DNA from: Chalciporus piperatus
Lineage: Eukaryota; Basidiomycota; Agaricomycetes; Boletales; Boletaceae
Length of the DNA: 64,000 nt
NCBI GenBank assembly: GCA_038093975.1
Contig: JBBPTG010000002.1
Location: 1-64,000, forward strand
Direction of reading: 5' to 3'
Numbering within the stretch: the stretch's first letter is position 1; each line of letters begins with the position of its first letter. Positions 35,244-48,807 of this stretch are shown here, one piece after another. The translations under genes were made by a program, and so were the position numbers. The notes below the pieces were generated by a model that had not been told where the DNA came from, searched no databases, and saw only the letters and a list, made by a program, of their open reading frames with translations.

Positions 35244-35674
35244 TCAGATAGTTTTATGATAGTTTTAGAAGGTGACGGTGGATTTGACAGGCCAGATGAT
35301 GAAGATGAGTCTGTCGAACTCTTAGACTGTCCAGAGCGATGCGAATTGCAATTGGGAGTCACTTCGCCGAGTCTGGCCCGTTGACGTCGACCCCTGATCA
35401 AACAGAATTCGGACAAGATCGTCATTCCCTTGTCATTCCCTTCCAGATTCAAAGACTTGCATCAGTCTCACTGATCCTGGTAAAGTCCGACAAGATCTTA
35501 GATATTCCAGAGTCACCGCAAGTACCAGTCAAATGACCGACATCCTTGCAACTCATGACACTCTCCTCCGACAATTCTCCGGGGTCAAATACATCCATCT
35601 CATGTATAAATGGACTCATCAGGGAGTCGGATCTCACCACAGTGTAGGGACCTTCATCCTCTCAACAGTCTATC

Positions 35675-38600
35675 ATGTCAAGAGCGTTCCTGGACGCGTC
35701 AATTCCCGAGCTGGTGGAGAAACTCAAGGTCAATGAAAAAATCAGCCTTCTGGGAGCTCCTAACTGGTGGAACACACATGCTATTCCTCGCTTAAATATC
35801 CCAGCCGTGCGGATGAGTGACGGGCCTAATGTGAGCACTTGCTTGTGATGGTCTGCTCGCTGTTCTAATCGTGTGTAGGGTGTTCGTGGGTCATCCCACT
35901 TCATCTCTATTCCTGCCGTCTGTTTGCCGGTGAGTCGACAAGACAAGGAGTGGACTGCAACACTGAGGCGACAAGTAGTGCGAGACGTCCATGGCGTCAA
36001 CATTCGATGTCGACCTCATCCATGATGTTGGTGTCTTCTTGGCAGAAGAAACTAAAATCAAGTCTTCTGTCATTCTCCTCGCACCAACTTGCAATATCCA
36101 GCGCACCCCTCTTGGCGGACGCGCCTTTGAGTCCTTTTCAGAGGATCCTCACCTTTCCGGTCTGTTTAATGGTGTGCTCGAGTGTGGAATCCGGCCCCTC
36201 ATTCCCTTGATTATAGGAACCATGGCCGCTGCGTATGTGAATGGACTTCAGTCTAGGGATGTTGCGGCCACTATCAAACATTTCGTTGCCAATGATCAAG
36301 AGAGTGAGAGGACGGCAGCGGATTCTGTGATGTCAGACAGGGCCCTTCGTGAGGTCTATCTCTATCCGTCAGTTTTCTCTTTCCATTGGCGATCTCCACT
36401 AACAACAGTTTAGTTTCATGTTAGCGCAAAGAGATGCAAAGCCATGGGCATTTATGACTTCGTGCGTGAAGATGTCCATTCGGCGTTGTTCGCTCATCGC
36501 GACTGACGGTATAGGTATGGTCGCCTCTGGGGTACTCATTGCTCTGAGAACCCGAAGTTGCTCGAGGGCATCCTTCGGGGCGAATGGGGCCACCAAGGAA
36601 TCATCATGAGTGACTGGTAAATCGATTCTTAATCCAACCAATTCGTCTCACACGTTTTGTACACAGGCACGGCGTTTACGGAACCGACCAGTCAATCAAC
36701 GCCGGCCTTGATCTCGAGATGCCTGGTCCACCCCGTTGGCGAACGGAATTTCTTATCCAGCACTGTCTATCCTCTCAGAAGCTGAAGATTCCCGTCATCG
36801 ACGAACGTGCCGCCAACATGCTGGCCTTCGTCCAGAAGATGGCGGCGATAAACCCTGACATTGTATTTGGCGATGGTCAAGAACGCTCCCGCGACACCCC
36901 TGAAATGCGCAAATTCTGCAGAAAGCTGGCTGCAGATGGTATGGTTCTGCTCAAGAACACAGGAAATGTGCTCCCTATCACAGCCACGAAAGTCAGGACC
37001 GTTGCTGTCATCGGCCCAAACGCCAAGGGGACTGTGATTTCTGGAGGAGGCTCGGCGGCCCTCAAACCTACCTATGTCATCAAGCCGTACGACGGTATTG
37101 TCCAAAATGCACCGAGTGGGCTGATAGTCAAGTACGAAGTTGGTTGCTACTGTATGTTGCATGATTTGTACCATCGCGTCGAGTTCCTGACTTTTGTGCA
37201 TAGCCCATAAATATCTCCCCACCCTCGAGGCTTACCTGAAAACACCGAACGGGCTCCCTGGCTGGCAATGTACCTTCTATTCCCAAGATGTGCAAGGCAA
37301 CCCAACAGAAGAGGTTGCTCAGTATGTCCTCAACACCACTGCACTCAAGCTCAATGATTTCTTGCCACCTGGTCTTACCCCAAGCTGGACGATCAGGTTG
37401 GTGGGAATGCTGACTGTGGACAAAACTGCTGTCTATGAGTTTGGCCTCACAGTTGCCGGACGCGCGAAGCTTTGGGTAAATGGCCAGTTGACTATTGATA
37501 ACTGGACTCAGCAAACTCGCGGGGACTTCTTCTATGGGTACGTCCATCAACACTGACAAGTGACCCTTTAATCATCGAGTTCACAGCCAAGGGACCATCG
37601 AGGAGAAGGCGGAGGTACACTTGTCTGAAGGACAACCTGTCGATATCCTTGTCGAGTACACGAACACACTTCCGCCGGATACCACGAATGATGGGACAGA
37701 CAAAGGGAACTCGCAGCCGGCGTTGATGCGCGGCGTCGTAAGTCTTACTGAGAAGGATTCTATATGCTTTGTCCGCTCACAATCGATACAGAGGTTCGGT
37801 GGGATCGAGAAGATCAATCCCGATGAAGCCATCAAGAACGCTGTTGCTCTTGCCGCTAAATCTGATGTTGTTGTCTACGTGGGAGGCCTTACGCCTGAAT
37901 GGGAAAGCGAAGGGTTCGATAGACCAACTCTCCACATGCCTGGCAGGCAAGACGAGCTGATTTCGAAACTCGGAAAAGCCAACCCTAACACCGTGGTTTG
38001 CATACAGGCGGTAAGTGGCCATTGGACGATGTGTCCACATTCAGCTAAGGATAGCGCCTCTAGGGGTCTGCAGTTGCGATGCCGTGGTTGGATGATGTCA
38101 ACGGTCTTATTCAGGCCTGGTATTCAGGCAACGAAGTTGGGAACGCGCTCGCTGATGTCCTCTACGGGACTGTCAACCCATCGGGAAGACTGTCTCTTAC
38201 ATTACCCGTCCGTCTAGAAGACATACCGGCATACCCGAATCTGCACAGTGAGAATGGCGAGATCCATTACCGTGAAGATTTGTTTGTGGGCTATAAGCAC
38301 TACCAGGCCAAGTCTATCAAACCTCTGTTTCCCTTCGGGTATGTCCTTTTCAAGTTGAACTTGATTATCCCTAATCCCGAGCGTTGCAGCTATGGATTAT
38401 CCTACACGAAATTCACAATCTCGGACCTCGCACTGTCGGAGGTCTCATCACCTGATGAAAGATTTAACATCAAGGCTACGGGCAGGGTCGCAAACGCTGG
38501 AAATGTTCGCGGATCGAGTGTAGTGCAACTTTACATTTCGTTGCCCGACGTTGGTGTTACCACGCCTCGCCTACAACTGAAGGGCTTCGCGAAGGCGAAG

Positions 38601-38795
38601 GATCTTGAACCGGGAGCAACACAACAAGTTGAGATCACACTTGATAAATACGCGATATCGTTCTGGGATACTCCGAAGAGCAGGTGGTGCGCCAAGGCTG
38701 GCACTTACCGTGTGTTCCTTGGGTTCAGCAGCGAGGAGCTACCCCTTGAGGCGACTTTCGAGCTCAAGAGCACCTTTGTATGGAGTGGCCTGTAG
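35675..38795 (+). CDS. Glycoside hydrolase family 3 beta-glucosidase with PA14 domain
   Basis: Hydrolyses beta-glucosides such as cellobiose. No signal peptide follows the ATG (MSRAFLDASIPELVEKL), so it is probably intracellular. The GH3 N-terminal barrel shows VRMSDGPNGVRG, LAPTCNIQRTPLGGRAFES, FSEDPHLSG, KHFVANDQESERT and the nucleophile Asp in GIIMSDWHG. The C-terminal alpha/beta domain starts DGMVLLKNTGNVLPI and contains the likely acid/base Glu in EWESEGFDRP. Between its two parts lies a PA14 module of about 130 residues (PGWQCTFYSQDVQGNP ... AKLWVNGQLTIDNW), as in some yeast and fungal BglI enzymes. A fibronectin III-like end (GLSYTKFTISD ... AGTYRVFLGFSSEELPL) completes it. It has about nine introns and no lesions. 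Confidence 0.94.
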
Positions 38796-38953
38796 ATTCT
38801 GGACAGAAATCTGATGTATTTGTACGAAGTTTCGTTGCGAGTTGGAGGTTTGACTCAATGTAGTATTGTTGTGTGTACTAGTACTACTCTCGGAGTACAT
38901 CGAAAGTGGCGACCACTGTCTACCAGAAACTCTCAAGTTTCGTTTTATCATCC

Positions 38954-41773
38954 ATGAATGCGGACACGTCTAATGGTATAGTCGATCAACTGCAAGTCGA
39001 GACGCATTCCATTCGAAGAGATCCAAGAAAGCTGACAACCTTGAACGAAATCCTCTCTTGTCTGTCGTGGTACCAGTCCGAGGAGGCAGCACTCTCCAGC
39101 TCACTTGCTAATTTGCTCTCCGACCGTGCCCCGATACTAGATTCGCTTCGACAGCTGGAAGACCTTAGTCCACGTCTAGAAGACCTATGTCTGGAGTCGT
39201 CGCGCCTCACGGGGAAGGTTTCCTCCACAGCGGAAACAGCAGATCGCGTCGGTGGGCGCGTGAGATCCCTTGACCAGGAGATGAACCGTGTTTCGCAGGC
39301 AGCTGAACGAGTGGGGCAGGTCATGGAACTCAAGGTAATTCAATGTAAATGCATGTCCTTGTAGCCAACTTACACTCTCCAAGTCATCACTTCTCCAACT
39401 ACAGTCTTGTATTGAAAGTCAAGACTGGGAGTCGGCAACCAGACACTGTGCTCGCGCCATGTCGCTACCTTTGGAAGTCATTTCAGGGCCATTTGCCGGG
39501 GTCTCCGTTGTATGCTGCTCCTTGCGATGGCACGTATACGAGTCTCACGTCGTCCCCAGCCAACCGCCGAAAGTCATCACCCACCTGCGCAGACACTCCA
39601 AGCAGTGAGGGAACAACTCCTGTCGATATTCCTCAGACAATTCGAACAGGCTTCACGATCTCGCGACGCAGCTGCCACAAGTCGTTACTTCAAGTTATTC
39701 CCCGCGATCGGTTGGGAAACTGAAGGCCTCGGGGCATATGCATCTTTCGTCGTCGACCTGGTGCGGGTGAGGGCACCTACTTCCGCGAAAAGTACGAGCA
39801 TATGTTATTTGGCTGCAATGTACTGAGCGCGAATACTGTCAGCTTCATCACCGTTATACTACGTCACAGTTCTGACTGCACTATTTGAAGGTGTGGCAAT
39901 GATCGTTGACCAGCATCAACCTGTCGTCGAGAAATACTACGGGGCGGGGAAGATGCGGAGTATCGTTAAGAAATTGCTGGAGGAATGCGATCGGGTGGTT
40001 CAGAATACGCTTGAAGGATGGAGAGAGGATCGTTCGATCAAACGAAAGGTGGGATTTTCTTGTCTCCCCCCATTTAGCTCCGTCCTCAGCGTGTATCAGC
40101 TTTCAGACGTCTCAAATTCAACGGTGGCCATGTCTGCACCGCGTAAACAGCATTCAACCGCTGAGCCGGACGAAGTTGACCCACGCGAGATTGACAAGAC
40201 ATTGTCTGAGATTGCTGGAATGAGTGGCCGATGGAACCTATTTCGAAAGTTTCTTGTTGAACAGCTGCAGGTGTGTCCCAGCTTCCAATGCTTCGTTGTG
40301 TCGTCTCTTTAGCAGTTGCCTAGGACGAAGAGGGGATCGTGCACGAGGAAGCCGATGGACGGAATCCACAACCACATCTCGAATCCCCAAGCATACCAGA
40401 AAACACCGCATTGTTGACCGAGCATGTCGCCTTACTGGATGAGACTTCATCCCAAAGGGAATTTGAAGAGTTGTTGGCTTCTTGCTACGTTCCCATGGAA
40501 ATCTGGTACATCCGTACGATTGTCGACAAGGTCTGTCTGAAGGCTCGGAGTTCTGAATTTCCTATATTCACCTGAACCACAGGCTCATCGTCTATCTAGC
40601 ACCGACTTCTCGCAGACTCCAGCAATAACTACCACTCCAGATGACGTCTTCTACATCTTGAAAACTGTGTATACTCGTCTACTGTCAGCCGGTTCTCTCA
40701 AGGCATTGGAACGGACCACCGATCTTCTGAAGGACGTGATGGATCGCGATTTTGCTAGCGGCATCAAGAGGAAACTCGACGATGTGTACCGCGTTGGTCC
40801 TGGCGTTCGAACGGAGAGGTCTGAAAAGGAGAGCCGGTCAGCTTTCATCGTGCGTTTCTTCTGCTCCGGACATGTCTCGCCAAAACTGATTTACTGGCGA
40901 AGATTCTCCTCAACGACCTCGATGTGTCTTCCTTGTACATGGAAAGACTCACGAAGGACCTACTCTCCCAGCCTGTTATCATGCAATTGTATCTTGAAGC
41001 AGAGCAATCCAGAGTGAAATCCATTATATCCAGTTTGCTCGCTTCCACTGCCAAATTCAAGGCAACATTGAAGGTATCTGTTTCACATTCAACGAAGACG
41101 CAATCTAACGGTTTTCCAGGGTGGTGTAGAGCAGCTGTTCAATCAGCTTATGCGACCTCGCCTGCGGACTCTGATCCCCGATGTCTACAAAGGCTTGTCA
41201 TACGTTCTAGATGAAGACAGTTATGCCACCGCGGAATACCAGGATGTTGTGCGGAAACGCTTCGTGAGGGTATGGGAAGGGTTGTTTGAAGGGTACAAGG
41301 TCCGTGCAACGTTTTTCATAACAGAAGAGAGGTAAACCCCGGAAGCAGGATGCGTTAACTGAAGGCAACTATCGTATTTTGTTCGGCCTTGCTCTCGACG
41401 TAATTCTCCGCCCATGGGAGAGACATGTCCTGACGATGCATTACTCCGAGGTAAGTCCACAACTCTTATTCGCCCCTTCTACTAAGAGGTCTTCCAGTTG
41501 GGCGCCATACGATTTGACCGCGATCTACGGTCTATACTGACATACCTATCTTCTCAAACAACATTCGGTGACATTCGGGAGAAGTTTGTTCGCCTCCAAC
41601 AAATCTGCTCCTTACTCAACCTGGACAGCGTAAGCCAGTGTCTTGCATAACATGCTTCGAGCTAATCAAAGGTCAATCAGGATGAGGACGTTGAGGCATT
41701 TTACAGTGGGTCAGGTATTTCTTGGATGTTAAGTATGCAGGAAGCCAAGGATATCGTGAGTCTAAAGGTCTGA
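38954..41773 (+). CDS. COG4: Conserved oligomeric Golgi complex subunit 4
   Basis: COG4 belongs to lobe A of the COG tether, which handles retrograde vesicle traffic in the Golgi. After MNADTSNGIVDQ comes a coiled-coil N-terminus (ALSSSLANLLSDRAPILDSL, VGGRVRSLDQEMNRVSQAAERVGQ). Family text follows: ESQDWESATRHCARAMSLPLE, FFKLFPAIGWE-like FKLFPAIGWETEGLGAY, MIVDQHQPVVEKYYGAGKM and ECDRVVQNTLEGW. Downstream are ASCYVPMEIWYIRTIVDKAHRL, DDVFYILKTVYTRLLS, FNQLMRPRLRTLIPD and the C-terminal DAEEFYSG-like ISWMLSMQEAKDIVSLKV. About twelve introns. It lies in tandem 159 bp behind the GH3 gene and converges on VPS2 with 73 bp between stops. Confidence 0.9.
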
Positions 41774-41846
41774 GAGATTACTATAGTTGCCGCTACAAAT
41801 ACATATCCAACTCTCCGTTAATGGAGACGCACGAGAGCAATGGTGA

Positions 41847-42777
41847 TTAACCACGCCGCAATGCATCCAGACGAGCTTGCAGGGAATCTTCGTCAGAAAC
41901 GGCAACATCACCTCCAGGGCGGTCGTCGCCGTGGGACGGTCCGCTGGTTTCCCCAATTGCTACTGGTCTACGACTATCCATGAGCGGTGAGGACACAGCA
42001 CCAAGTCCGGTCGGTGCCTCGGTGAGCTGTGATGTATGTGTCAATGATGAATTGGATGAAAGTATAGATAATCACCTGTTGGGAAAGGTCTACACCAATT
42101 TCATCGAGGACCTGCCTCAGTATTTTGTCTCCTTCCTCTTCTTCATCCTCAGCTTCGCCGTCCATCACATCGTCCACCGCGTCTGACATCATTTCCTCCT
42201 TCATGTCCATCATCGAATTTTCTTTCTCAAAATCATTCATGATTTTCTGAATTGCTGGGAGATTGAGACCACGGTTCATGGAAGCCATAGCCTTGCCAAA
42301 AGGAATCAGTTTTGGGACGAGGATGTTCAACGTGGCTCGTTAGGCGTACCCTCGTTGCTCCACGCATTGCCTCTGCCATTTGCTGGTTACTGCGGAGAGC
42401 TTGTATTCGAAGGCTGACGGCTTGCAACTGCGTCTTCATCTGGTAGAACTTCTGAATATATCTTCGGGTACGAACGAGGTCCTTGGCCATGACTTTGCAC
42501 GCGTTCTACCGAGACACTTGATAAATGTTGCTTCGATAGCCACAAAATACACACCATTTGGCCCGACTTGGCGCTCTTCTTAATATCCATGACCAGTTTC
42601 TTCTCACTCTGCTCGAGCTTCGTTCGTTCCCGATCGAGTTCTCGCTGAGCCTTTGTGAGAGCCCGCTGGTGCTGGCGAAGTCGCTCGGCAGGAGTGACGG
42701 TCCTACCAAAGAGGGTTTCCTGTGATGTAGTTTAGATATATTCATGCAATTGCGGCTTGACGTACAACGATGTTCAT
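41847..42777 (-). CDS. VPS2: ESCRT-III subunit Vps2/CHMP2
   Basis: Snf7-family ESCRT-III protein that with Vps24 caps Snf7 polymers and recruits Vps4 at multivesicular bodies. Three visible residues (MNI) lie on a tiny first exon, followed by ETLFGRTVTPAERLRQHQRA and the basic helix DRERTKLEQSEKKLVMDIKK. Helix 2 is CKVMAKDLVRTRRYIQKFYQ, then RGLNLPAIQKIMNDFEKEN. An acidic stretch of Asp/Glu (GEAEDEEEEGDKIL) follows. The C-terminal MIM1 motif LQARLDALRRG fits the Vps4-binding (D/E)xxLxxRLxxL(K/R) consensus. Five exons; ATG at 42777, 198 bp from the divergent myosin start. Confidence 0.93.
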
Positions 42778-42974
42778 GATAGTCGACGTCGAGTGCAGCA
42801 GTATTGCTGCGACGAGATACTGAGGACTGAGGATTACGTAACCCATGATCGACGGTCACATGACGAGAGCTTTAATGGCACGTGATGGTGAGAAATGAGG
42901 TCCGTTACGGTTGTCACGTCACGTCGTATCAAGGTGAACCGGGAGGTCATTTGGACCACGAGTACACTGGCCCA

Positions 42975-45900
42975 ATGGCCGAAAATATTTACAGCAAGGG
43001 GACCAGAGTCTGGTTCGAGGACAAGGAATTCGCCTGGATCTCCGCAGAGGTTACCAGCGCCACAAAGGGAAATGGCGACTTTGTCAAACTCGTCTTTGTC
43101 GACGAACGAGGCAAGGTACGCGTCTCTTTCCCCGTCTCGCTCGACCATCTCACCCTCATATCTCACCCTCACAGGAAATCGTAATAAACACCACCGGAAA
43201 ACACATCAAAGACGGCAAGGAAGGCCTTCCTCCATTGCGCAACCCCCCGTTGCTAGAAACAGCTGATGATCTCGCGACCCTCTCCCATCTTAACGAGCCT
43301 TCAGGTACCTTTCTAAACCGTCTCCTCCCCTCCCCCTAACCTTCCCCTCAGTGTTGCACACAATCCGCAATCGCTATGCCCAACACAGCATTTACACTTA
43401 CAGCGGCATCGTCCTCATTGCAGTCAATCCTTTCCAACGCGTCACACTCTATGGTCCAGAGATCATCCAAGCCTATAGTGGCCGCAAGAGAGGAGAGCTG
43501 GAGCCCCATCTGTTTGCTATCGCCGAGGACGCATACACTGCCATGGCGAAGGAAGGCATGGGGCAGACCATCATTGTGTCCGGCGAGAGGTATAACTCTT
43601 TGTCCTCTCGCTTCTTCTCATAGTCTCATATGATCCGTAGTGGTGCAGGCAAAACCGAATCAGTGCGTCATCTTCTTCCGATGGGTATTCTATTCTCACC
43701 CTTCGCAGGCCAAATTTATAATGCGATATATTGCCTCTGTCAACCCTCCTGGCTCTGGAGCCAAGGCCAAAACCAAATTGTCACTTGACGAGTCCAGTGA
43801 GATAGAACGGCAAATTCTTGCTACGAACCCCATCCTTGAATCCTTTGGGAATGCGAAAACCACCCGTAATGACAACTCATCCCGCTTTGGAAAGTATATC
43901 CAGGTAGAGTCGTCTTAGTCACCTCTTCGTATGACAGCCTAATCATTGTTTGTAGATTCTCTTCGACGGCAAACCGGAGATTGTTGGTGCGCGCATTCGT
44001 ACATACCTCCTAGAGCGATCGCGTATCGTCTTCCAACCAACTACGGAACGGAACTACCATATCTTCTATCAGCTTTGCGCAGGCGCACCTCTGAAGGAAC
44101 GGAAGGATCTTGGGCTAGATACCGACATCACGAAATTTCACTATCTTAAGCAAGGTGGACCCACCTCAACACCCATATCCGGAGTCGACGATGCGGAAGA
44201 ATTCCGTGCAACCCAACAAGCTCTTTCAACCGTCGGCATTAGTGTCGAGAAACAGTGGGCTGTCTTCAGGTTGCTTTCTGCCCTTTTGCACCTCGGCAAC
44301 GTCAAGGTTACCCAGTCTCGAAACGAATCTTTGATCGATGACGAAGATCCTGCTCTTATCTTAGCAACTCGGTTTTTGGGGGTCACTCTCTCTGAATTTA
44401 AAAAGTGGACAGTCAAGAAACAAATTGTCACGCGTACCGACAAAATCGTCACTGTTCTGAATGCTGCGCAGGCAACAGTGGTTAGGGACAGTATCGCGAA
44501 ATTCGTCTATGCATGCCTATTCGAGTGGTTGGTAGCAATCGTCAACGAGAGCTTGGCCGGGGAGAATGGCGATGCTGCTGAGCGTGCAGAGATGTTCATA
44601 GGTGTGCTCGACATCTATGGGTTCGAGCACTTCCAGAAGGTGAAATTTCATCGAGTGCGATAAATGTTGGTAGCGTTCCGAGCTGACATTCGAGGTGCAC
44701 AGAACTCATTTGAACAATTCAGTATCAACTACGCCAACGAAAAGTTGCAGCAAGAGGTGGGTGCTGGTTTGCTATCCTCGTTCATTCTAATGTTCTCTGC
44801 AGTTCAACTCGCACGTCTTTAAGCTTGAACAAGAAGAGTACATGAAGGAACAGATCAACTGGACGTTCATCGATTTCTCAGACAACCAGCCCTGCATCGA
44901 CGTCATTGAAGGCAGGCTCGGTGTCTTGGCTCTCCTTGACGAAGAGTCGCGGTTACCCTCAGGTAGCGATGCTTCTTTCCTTCAAAAGCTCAACTCTCAG
45001 CTCTTGACGCCGCCGGCCAATAAAAACGTCTTCAAAAAGCCTCGGTTCGGAAATTCTGCGTTCACAATCGCTCACTACGCTTTGGATGTTACATATGAGG
45101 TGGATGGTTTCCTTGAGAAGAATCGGGACACCGTTCCCGATGAGCACATGGTCCTGTTGGCCACGACAAAGAACCCCTTCTTGAAGGAAATTCTCGATAC
45201 CGCTCTTGGCTCCGTCAAGGCAGTCGACAAGTCGGGTGATCCGCCCCACCCAGGCTCCCCGTCGTTGTCCGATTCTGGCAGTGGAGGGTCTCGGCGATCG
45301 TCTATCATCCCCGATCCTGGTCGCGCGGCGTTAGTTGCATCCAGTACATCGGCAACTGGACCCAAAAAACCGGGGGCAGCTATCAGGAAACCAACTCAAG
45401 GCTCCATATTCAAAGCATCTTTGATCACGCTGATGGACACGCTCAGCATTACAAATGTCCACTACATCCGGTGTATCAAACCCAACGAGGCAAAGAAGCC
45501 CTGGGAGTTCGTACCCTCTCAGGTTTTGGGCCAGCTTCGTGCTTGTGGTGTTCTGGAGACGATCCGTATCAGCTGTGCTGGATACCCCTCACGATGGACT
45601 TACGAGGAATTTGCCGAGCGGTCAGTAATTCTTTGGAATGCTCGAGACCGAACTTATGTGTTCGCTAGATACTATATGCTTGTCCCGTCTTCTGATTGGC
45701 AACCTATGATTCACAACTTGGAGTTGAAACCCCTTTGCTCGTTGGTCTTGGAGAAAACGATCAATGATCCCGATAAGTACCAAAGCGGTCTCACGAAGAT
45801 TTTCTTCCGCGCGGGTATGCTTGCCGCGCTCGAGTCACTTCGGTCTGAAAGGCTCAATGCTCTCGTCACGATTGTCCAAAAGAATATGCGACGACGCATG

Positions 45901-48618
45901 GCTGTCACGCGATATCAGGGGCTTCGTAATGCCACGATCAAGATCCAAACGTGGTGGCGCGGTATATTAGCCAGGCGGCTCGTGGAGGACATTCGCAGAG
46001 ATGTTGCTGCGAAGAGGTTGCAGACTGGTGTGCGTCGCTTCCTACAAAGGTCGAAATTCCTCCAAGTCCGCCAAGCAGTCATCGCGCTACAGTGTCGTGA
46101 GTACCGGAGGGCGAAATCTAGACTGATATCACTGATGGATGGCGTGTAGGCATTCGTGGTGCTCAGGCCCGGCAATTATACAAGGAGAGGAGGACGTTAC
46201 ATGCAGCTCTACTGCTGCAATCTCTATTCCGTGGAGTGTATGCTCTCCTTTCTACAATTTCAATTTCAGTGTCCTAACAGAACTCGTAAAGGTTACACCG
46301 TCGTTCATATCGCTTTGACGTCAAACGTGTGGTGTACTTGCAGTCATGTGTCAGGCGGCGTCTTGCCAAGAAGCAACTCAAAGTCCTCAAGGCGGAGGCT
46401 CGTTCTGTGTCCAAATTCAAGGAGATCTCTTACCGCCTCGAGAACAAGGTGGTGGAGCTGACTCAAACTCTCCAGAAGCGGACGGAAGAAAAGAAGGTTC
46501 TGCAAAGTCAACTCGAGGAGCTTGAGAAACAGATCCAGCAATGGACTTCGAAGCACGAGGAGGCAGATGCCAAGGCCAAGTCGCTCCAAAGTGCCTTGCA
46601 AACTGTGGAGGCTGAATCGACCCGGCGGGAGGATCTCCTTCAAGCGAAAGCCGAGGTGGAGAGGCGTCTAGAAGATGCGATCGCTAAAGCTACCGAGAAA
46701 GAGGAGACGATTCAGCGGTTGACTGATGAAGTCCTCGCTCAAGCTACTCAGTTGCAGGCCCAAGAGAAGGCGTTCGCTACTTCGCCTGTGAGGTCGACGG
46801 AGGACGTCTCCGTCATCACGACGCTCAAGAACGAAGTCAGCAATTTGCGCGAACAACTCAATCGTGCTAATGCATACAATGCGCTGACGAAGGGCGTTCG
46901 CGAAGCTCCAACATCCCCAACGTTCCTGCCTGCACTTCGCATCCCTGATGCCAATGGAGTTCCCAACGGCCTCTTGCTGGCTCCTCTTGTTTCCCCCAAT
47001 CGCCATCAACGAAGGCACAGTTCAGCAGGTGTCCTCCAGCTCAGCCCTTCCGATTACCGTACTTCTGCGGACGAGCTCATGATCGATGTCAAACGAAGTC
47101 AAGCACTTAATCAACGAGCAGCATCCGTCGCTTACAACGGCGAAGACAGCTTACTCCGAGTGCGGACGAACGGCGTCGCAGACCTTCGCAGTTATGATGA
47201 CAGGGTTGAGGAGAAGATCAGACTCATGCAGGATATCAAGCGTTTGGACGAGGACGTTCTCACAGGTTTGATTCGGGGTTTGAAGATCCCAGTACCAAGC
47301 ACGAACAATCCTGCCGCCGTGAAGGAGATACTTTTCCCTGCGAATCTCATCAGCCTTGTCACCAACGAGATGTGGAAGTATGGTCTTATCCCGGAAAGCG
47401 AGCGCTTCTTAGCGAATGTTATGGAGGTTATCCAGGCGCATGTTATGGTAAGTATTTTTGATAGCTTGCGAAAACTATCTCTGACTCTTCTACATAGTCT
47501 TTCTCTGGAGAAGAGGCCATTATACCGGGCATCTTCTGGCTTTCCAACGTTCACGAAATGCTCTCCTTCATCTGTGTCGCTGAAAGTGACATACTCCAAG
47601 GCATTGGCCCTGGCGAAGAAAACTCAGTCCGCGAGTTTGACTGGAACGATTACGAACGTCTGGTCTCCGTGGTGAAACACGACCTCGGTAGCCTTGAGTA
47701 CAACATATATCACACATGGATGCAGGAGACCAAGAAGCGCCTTGCCAAGATGATAATTCCCGCCCTGATTGAGAGTCAATCTCTCCCAGGCTTCACGACA
47801 AGTGATGGCGGTGGACGTTTGTTCAACCGCATCCTCAACACGAATAGCCAGCCAGCTTTTAGTATGGACGACATTCTGAACCTGCTCAATAAGGTTTGGA
47901 AGAGTCTGAAGAGCTACTATCTGGAGGAGTCGGTGGTACAGCAGGTCTTTACCGAGCTGCTCAAGCTGGTAGGCGTCACGAGCTTTAACGACCTTTTAAT
48001 GAGGCGAAATTTCTCTTCCTGGAAACGAGGTATCTCGTATGCGCTTGATCGTTGGGTGATGGGGCTGACGCTGCGTTTGTTTGATAGCAATGCAAATTCA
48101 GTACAATATCACACGGATAGAAGAGTGGTGCAAGTCTCACGACATGCCGGAGGGGACGCTGCACTTGGAGCATCTGATGCAAGCCATCAAGCTGCTGCAA
48201 TTAAAAAAGGCGAGTAGGTCGTTTGGCCCAGTGCACATTGCTAACAACCTGAACAGGCAACCCCTGCCGATATCGAGATCATCTACGATGTCTGTTGGAT
48301 GCTGAGCCCCATGCAAATACAAAGGATGTGCACCAACTACTATGTTGCGGAGTACGAGGTGAGCTTCGCAGCTCCTGTATCTTTATCTCCGTCAAACCCC
48401 GCCCTTTGCAGAATCCTATTTCTCCAGAGATTCTTCGCGTTGTCGCTTCGCGAGTGCAAGCAAATGATCGCAACGATCATCTCCTTCTCTCACCGGAGAC
48501 AGAGGAAGTTGGGCCATTCGAACCTCCTTACCCTCGTGAGGTCTCTGGACTGGAAACATATGTACCGGCATACCTCAACGTGCCCGGTCTCCGCCGGCTG
48601 GCTGCCCTTGTTGCATAG
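42975..48618 (+). CDS. MYO2: Class V myosin heavy chain
   Basis: Actin-based motor for polarised transport of vesicles and organelles in hyphae. The N-terminal SH3-like part begins [21 protein letters not shown]. The motor shows the P-loop [10 protein letters not shown] (split by an intron), [12 protein letters not shown] (switch I), DIYGFEHFQ (switch II), [17 protein letters not shown] and, near its end, [10 protein letters not shown] and the converter. A neck of about six IQ-like repeats follows (for example [30 protein letters not shown]). Next is a coiled coil of about 130 residues (46390-46790), a Ser/Pro-rich linker, and the dilute/cargo-binding domain (47200-48618) with [13 protein letters not shown] and RCSPMQIQ-like [15 protein letters not shown]. 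Total roughly 1,600 residues; no lesions. Exact positions of the many short introns were not all fixed. Confidence 0.95.
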
Positions 48619-48807
48619 TGCACAGTGGGCTCCAGTGGGCGCTTTCTCGTTGCTGTCTCACGCTTTCATGTCTGGGCTGTCGATAACGGCGTAGATTTTC
48701 TCCATCTACATTATGTATTGTGCACTTTTTCGGATAATATGAACTATACTGGAAGTTAGAGGGTATAACAATGATAAGGAAGTACACGCGACTACTAGCT
48801 CACTCGA